Shown here: positions 61,422-64,000 of the stretch, piece after piece
How the letters are laid out: every line of letters begins with the position of its first letter
How positions within the stretch are numbered: the stretch's first letter is position 1
Position numbers and translations under genes: made by a program
The notes under the pieces: generated by a model
What the model was told of the DNA's origin: nothing
Seen by the model: only the letters and a program-made list of their open reading frames with translations
Database searches by the model: none
Origin: SZAS-103 sp036496805
GTDB taxonomy: Bacteria; Pseudomonadota; Gammaproteobacteria; Xanthomonadales; Xanthomonadaceae
DNA: 64,000 bases
Direction of reading: 5' to 3'
Assembly (NCBI GenBank): GCA_036496805.1
Contig: DASXKN010000028.1
Coordinates: 1-64,000 of the forward strand

Positions 61422-61669
61422 GGCGATTCGTCTATAATCTGCGGGCTAAGAAGGGGGATGTGCGTCGGGGCGCCGCGCTGCGGCTTCAGTAGTCAGCTAC
61501 TGGGGACTAGCGGGGCAACCCGATCAGGATGCGGGGCGGGACGCGCGTTATCAAGGCGGCGTCGCGCACGCAGTGTTCCGCATGGCTTCCCCTGAATCGA
61601 TTTTTCGCGGCCGGCCCGTTCGTCCGCGCCATTACAACCGCCCCAGACCTACATCCCGGAGACCTCGTC
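61422..61669 (+). other. Leader region between trxB and ald, possible structured RNA
   Basis: A 248-base gap between divergent genes. A consensus-like TATAAT is present on the plus strand at 61433-61438, which would give a leader of about 225 bases before ald. It contains the hairpin CAGTAG-TCAG-CTACTG (about 61487-61502) and several G/C-rich runs. I do not recognise a known riboswitch or ncRNA family, and no -35 box is clear. Confidence 0.3.
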
Positions 61670-62737
61670 ATGCGCATCGGCATCCCCCGCGAAACCAAGA
61701 CCCTCGAAGGCCGCGTCGCCCTCGTCCCCGCCGCCGCCGGCGACCTGGTCAAGCGCGGCCACGAGGTCTGGATCGAGAAGGACGCCGGCGTGAAGTCCGG
61801 TTTCAAGGACGAGCAGTACACCGCGCTCGGCGTCAAGATCGCGCCCGATGCCGCCGGCCTGTACGAGAAGGGCGAGCTGATCGTGAAGGTGAAGGAGCCG
61901 ATCGCCGGCGACCTGAAGCACCTGCGCAAGGACCACCTCCTGTTCTGCTACCTGCACCTGGCCGCCGAGCCCAAGCTGACCCGCCAGTTGCTCGACATCG
62001 GCCTGTGCGGCGTGGCGTTCGAGACCGTCGAACTTCCCAACGGCGACCTGCCGCTGCTCGCCCCGATGTCGGTGATCGCCGGCAAGATCGGCGTGCAGGT
62101 CGGCACCCACCTGCTGCACCAGCCCATGGGTGGCAAGGGCAAGCTGCTCGGCGGCATGCCCTCGACCGAGCGCGGCCGCGTGGTGGTGTTTGGCGCGGGC
62201 AAGGCCGGCGGCGCGTCCGCCGCGCTGGCTGCGGCCGGCGGCGCCGACGTGACCGTGTTCGAGATGCGCCAGGACCGCATGGACGAGATGATGCGCCTGG
62301 GCAACAACGTGACCACGCTGTATCCGTACCACGACGTCGTCGCCCGCGCCGTCGCCCAGGCCGACCTGGTGATCGGCGCGGTGCTGATCACCGGCGCCAA
62401 GGCCCCGCACGTGATGACCCGCGAGATGCTCAAGGACATGGAGGACGGCAGCGTGGTCGTCGACATCGCCATCGACCAGGGCGGCTGCTTCGAGACCTCG
62501 CGCCCGACCACGTGGAAGGAACCGACCTACGTCGAGGAAGGCATCACCCACTTCTGCGTCACCAACATGCCCGGCGCCGTGCCGCAGACGTCCTCGCAGG
62601 CGATCTGCGCGGCGATCCTGCCGTGGGTGAACAAGCTCGCCGGCGGCAACTGGCGCAGCAACGAGGCGCTGATGCGCGGCATCAACATCGAGGGCGGCAA
62701 GATCGTGCATCCGGCGTTGCTGGACATGAAGGTTTGA
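61670..62737 (+). CDS. ald: Alanine dehydrogenase Ald
   Basis: A 355-residue enzyme starting MRIGIPRETKTLEGRVALVP. The catalytic Lys (VKVKEPI) and His (YLHLAAEPK) are present, and the NAD site is VVFGAGKAGGASAALAAAGG. Further conserved regions are VIGAVLITGAKAPHVMTREM and VDIAIDQGGCFETSRPTT. It interconverts alanine and pyruvate plus ammonia. It is somewhat shorter than the usual ~370 residues, mainly at the C-terminus. ATG 61670 is the family start; the longer frame at 61529 is not. Confidence 0.95.
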   Translation: MRIGIPRETKTLEGRVALVPAAAGDLVKRGHEVWIEKDAGVKSGFKDEQYTALGVKIAPDAAGLYEKGELIVKVKEPIAGDLKHLRKDHLLFCYLHLAAEPKLTRQLLDIGLCGVAFETVELPNGDLPLLAPMSVIAGKIGVQVGTHLLHQPMGGKGKLLGGMPSTERGRVVVFGAGKAGGASAALAAAGGADVTVFEMRQDRMDEMMRLGNNVTTLYPYHDVVARAVAQADLVIGAVLITGAKAPHVMTREMLKDMEDGSVVVDIAIDQGGCFETSRPTTWKEPTYVEEGITHFCVTNMPGAVPQTSSQAICAAILPWVNKLAGGNWRSNEALMRGINIEGGKIVHPALLDMKV

Positions 62738-62742
62738 TCGTG

Positions 62743-63018
62743 ATGAATCCCGATGAAGTCAGGCCGAAATCCAATGTCTGGACTCTCGGCTTGATCGCGG
62801 CCGGATTTCTGGCCATGAGCTCCATCAGCCTTGTGCGGGGTCGCATGGACCTCGCACTCTTCTATTTGGGGGTCGGCGCGTTGCTCGGCGCAAACCGCTT
62901 GCAACCGAGGTCTTCCGGGACAGGCGGCAACAAGCCTCGGAGCTATCGTCTTGTCGGTCTGTTCAGCGTTCTGTGCTTCATCGGCGCCGTGATCGTGATT
63001 TACGCAAACAACAGGTAG
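62743..63018 (+). CDS. Small membrane protein of unknown function
   Basis: A 91-residue protein starting MNPDEVRPKSNVWTLGLIAA. Helices lie at about residues 13-30, 36-51 and 69-87 (LVGLFSVLCFIGAVIVIYA). No family is recognised. It starts five bases after ald and may be co-transcribed. Its coding DNA is less GC-rich than its neighbours. The stop codon TAG at 63016 is inside a REP-like repeat, so the repeat may have set the current C-terminus. Confidence 0.55.
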   Translation: MNPDEVRPKSNVWTLGLIAAGFLAMSSISLVRGRMDLALFYLGVGALLGANRLQPRSSGTGGNKPRSYRLVGLFSVLCFIGAVIVIYANNR

Positions 63019-63049
63019 CCCGGGCGAAGTACGGCGCATTCCGGGTTAT
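63015..63049. repeat. REP-like repeat, diverged copy
   Basis: GTAGCCCGG at 63015-63023 and CCGGGTTAT at 63041-63049 can pair with one G-T wobble, using the same GTAGCCCGG/CCGGGTTA pattern as the doublet at 60371. It overlaps the stop codon of the preceding gene. Confidence 0.55.
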
Positions 63050-63124
63050 CAGGCACGACAACGCGCTCCCGTCGCCGCCGCACCGCTGCGCTACAATCCG
63101 CCCAGCCGCAGGTGGAGTTCGGGC

Positions 63125-64000
63125 GTGCCCTCCAACGACGACTCGATCACCAAGACCGACCGCCACAGCGTCGCGGAGCTGACGCGCCTGCTTGGCGAGC
63201 CGACCAAGCCGCGCCTGGTCGTGGTCAGCGGCATGCTGCTGGGGCTGCAGGTCGAGTTGCGCGACCGTCCGGTGATGATCGGGCGCGCGCCCGACTGCTC
63301 GATCTCGCTCCAGCATCCGAGCGTCTCGCGCAACCACTGCCGCATCTGGCGCGAGGGCGACTCGTACTGGATCGAGGATTGCGGCTCGACCAACCACACC
63401 TACCTCAACGGCGGCGCGATCGCACGCGCGCAACTGCGCGATGGCGACCAGATCAGCGTCGGCGGCAACGCGATCAAGTTCTTCCTCGGCTCCAGCCTCG
63501 AGGCGAATTACCACGCCGAACTGATCGACCTGGCGATCTACGACAGCCTCACCGGCTTCTTCAACCGCCGCCACTTCTGCACGGTCCTCGACGAGGAGAT
63601 GGGCAAGACCGCCGAGGCCGCACCGCTGAGCCTGCTGATGCTCGACCTCGACCACTTCAAGCAGATCAACGACCAGTACGGGCATCCGGTCGGCGACCTC
63701 GTGCTGAGCGTGGTCGCGCGGATCATCCGCGAGCGCACGCCTTCGGGGATGGCGATCGGGCGGCTCGGCGGCGAGGAATTCGCGCTGGCCTTGCCGGGAC
63801 ATGACCTCCAGGCGGCCGTGGCCCTCGCCGAATCCCTGCGCAGGGCCATCGAGGACTGCCCGGTCGAAACCATGGGCCACCGCCTGCCAGTGACCGTGAG
63901 CATCGGCGTCGCGCAGACCGACATACGAACCTATACGCGCGGCACCCTGCTCAAGCACGCGGATGACCGGATGTACCGCGCGAAGCAGGAAGGCCGCAAC
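63125..64000 (+). CDS. FHA-domain diguanylate cyclase (runs off window end)
   Basis: The first 292 residues of a longer protein, starting at GTG 63125 with AGGTGGAG upstream; TACAAT at 63092-63097 is a likely -10. Residues ~28-120 form an FHA domain (VMIGRAPDCSISLQHPSVSR, the phosphothreonine-binding SRNH, and CGSTNHTYLNGG). The GGDEF domain follows (YDSLTGFFNRRHF, LMLDLDHFKQINDQYGHPVG, active site GGEEF). It makes cyclic di-GMP. FHA would let it respond to Thr phosphorylation. RpfG, encoded upstream, degrades the same messenger. Confidence 0.93.
   Translation, partial: MPSNDDSITKTDRHSVAELTRLLGEPTKPRLVVVSGMLLGLQVELRDRPVMIGRAPDCSISLQHPSVSRNHCRIWREGDSYWIEDCGSTNHTYLNGGAIARAQLRDGDQISVGGNAIKFFLGSSLEANYHAELIDLAIYDSLTGFFNRRHFCTVLDEEMGKTAEAAPLSLLMLDLDHFKQINDQYGHPVGDLVLSVVARIIRERTPSGMAIGRLGGEEFALALPGHDLQAAVALAESLRRAIEDCPVETMGHRLPVTVSIGVAQTDIRTYTRGTLLKHADDRMYRAKQEGRN

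Overview
The window is a high-GC stretch of a gammaproteobacterial chromosome. Its gene order (smpB / ratA-rnfH / bamE / fur / recN / hrcA-grpE-dnaK-dnaJ / dapB / carAB / greA / rpfE-recJ / prfB-lysS / rpfGC / rpfFB / aconitase) matches the order I know from Xanthomonadales (Lysobacterales), so I place it in that order. I cannot name the genus. Most of it is a conserved housekeeping backbone carrying a complete rpf (DSF quorum-sensing) cluster, with a few accessory insertions.

Layout. 1-3730: the end of a flagellar operon (FlgE C-terminus, a short FliM-like SpoA protein, FliN, FliO, FliP, a FliA-type sigma factor), visibly less GC-rich than the rest. 3731-4381: gene-free DNA with strong palindromes. 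4382-8835: a secreted WAVG-repeat protein, a small orphan, smpB, ratA-rnfH, a membrane protein, bamE and fur. 8971-13943: an accessory lanthipeptide cluster (precursor, LanM synthetase, ABC exporter) inserted between fur and recN, with about 600 gene-free bases upstream. 14542-23347: recN, hrcA, grpE, dnaK, a TMEM175-like channel, dnaJ, a DUF937 protein and dapB. 23375-30921: a DUF3617-type protein, a 2OG-Fe(II) oxygenase, carA, an unknown TPR-like membrane protein, carB and greA. 30964-44353: rpfE, recJ, a TPR-sulfotransferase, prfB with its programmed frameshift, lysS, rpfG, rpfC, then rpfF and rpfB on the other strand. 44519-50041: an NTF2-like lipoprotein, a secreted amidohydrolase and acnA. 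50192-52552: hflD, mnmA, nudJ. 52662-60244: clpS, clpA, serA, a phosphatase, infA, aat and a FemAB/DUF482-like protein. 60456-64000: trxB, ald, a small membrane protein and an FHA-GGDEF diguanylate cyclase that runs off the end.

How the genes work together. RpfF makes the diffusible fatty-acid signal, RpfB is the linked acyl-CoA ligase, RpfC senses the signal and RpfG degrades cyclic di-GMP; a diguanylate cyclase lies at the right edge. ClpS, ClpA and Aat form an N-degron proteolysis set. HrcA, GrpE, DnaK and DnaJ form the heat-shock chaperone block. The accessory element most worth pursuing is the lanthipeptide cluster. Its precursor has a mersacidin-like leader and a 19-residue core with four Ser/Thr and four Cys, but the locus shows no leader peptidase.

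Sequence oddities include a 108-base palindromic insertion read in frame inside mnmA, a 27-base REP-type sequence repeated four times in frame inside the DUF482 gene (and again as an inverted pair in front of lysS), and an A/T-rich codon patch inside recN. All assignments come from reading sequence and translations by eye; no database search was run.
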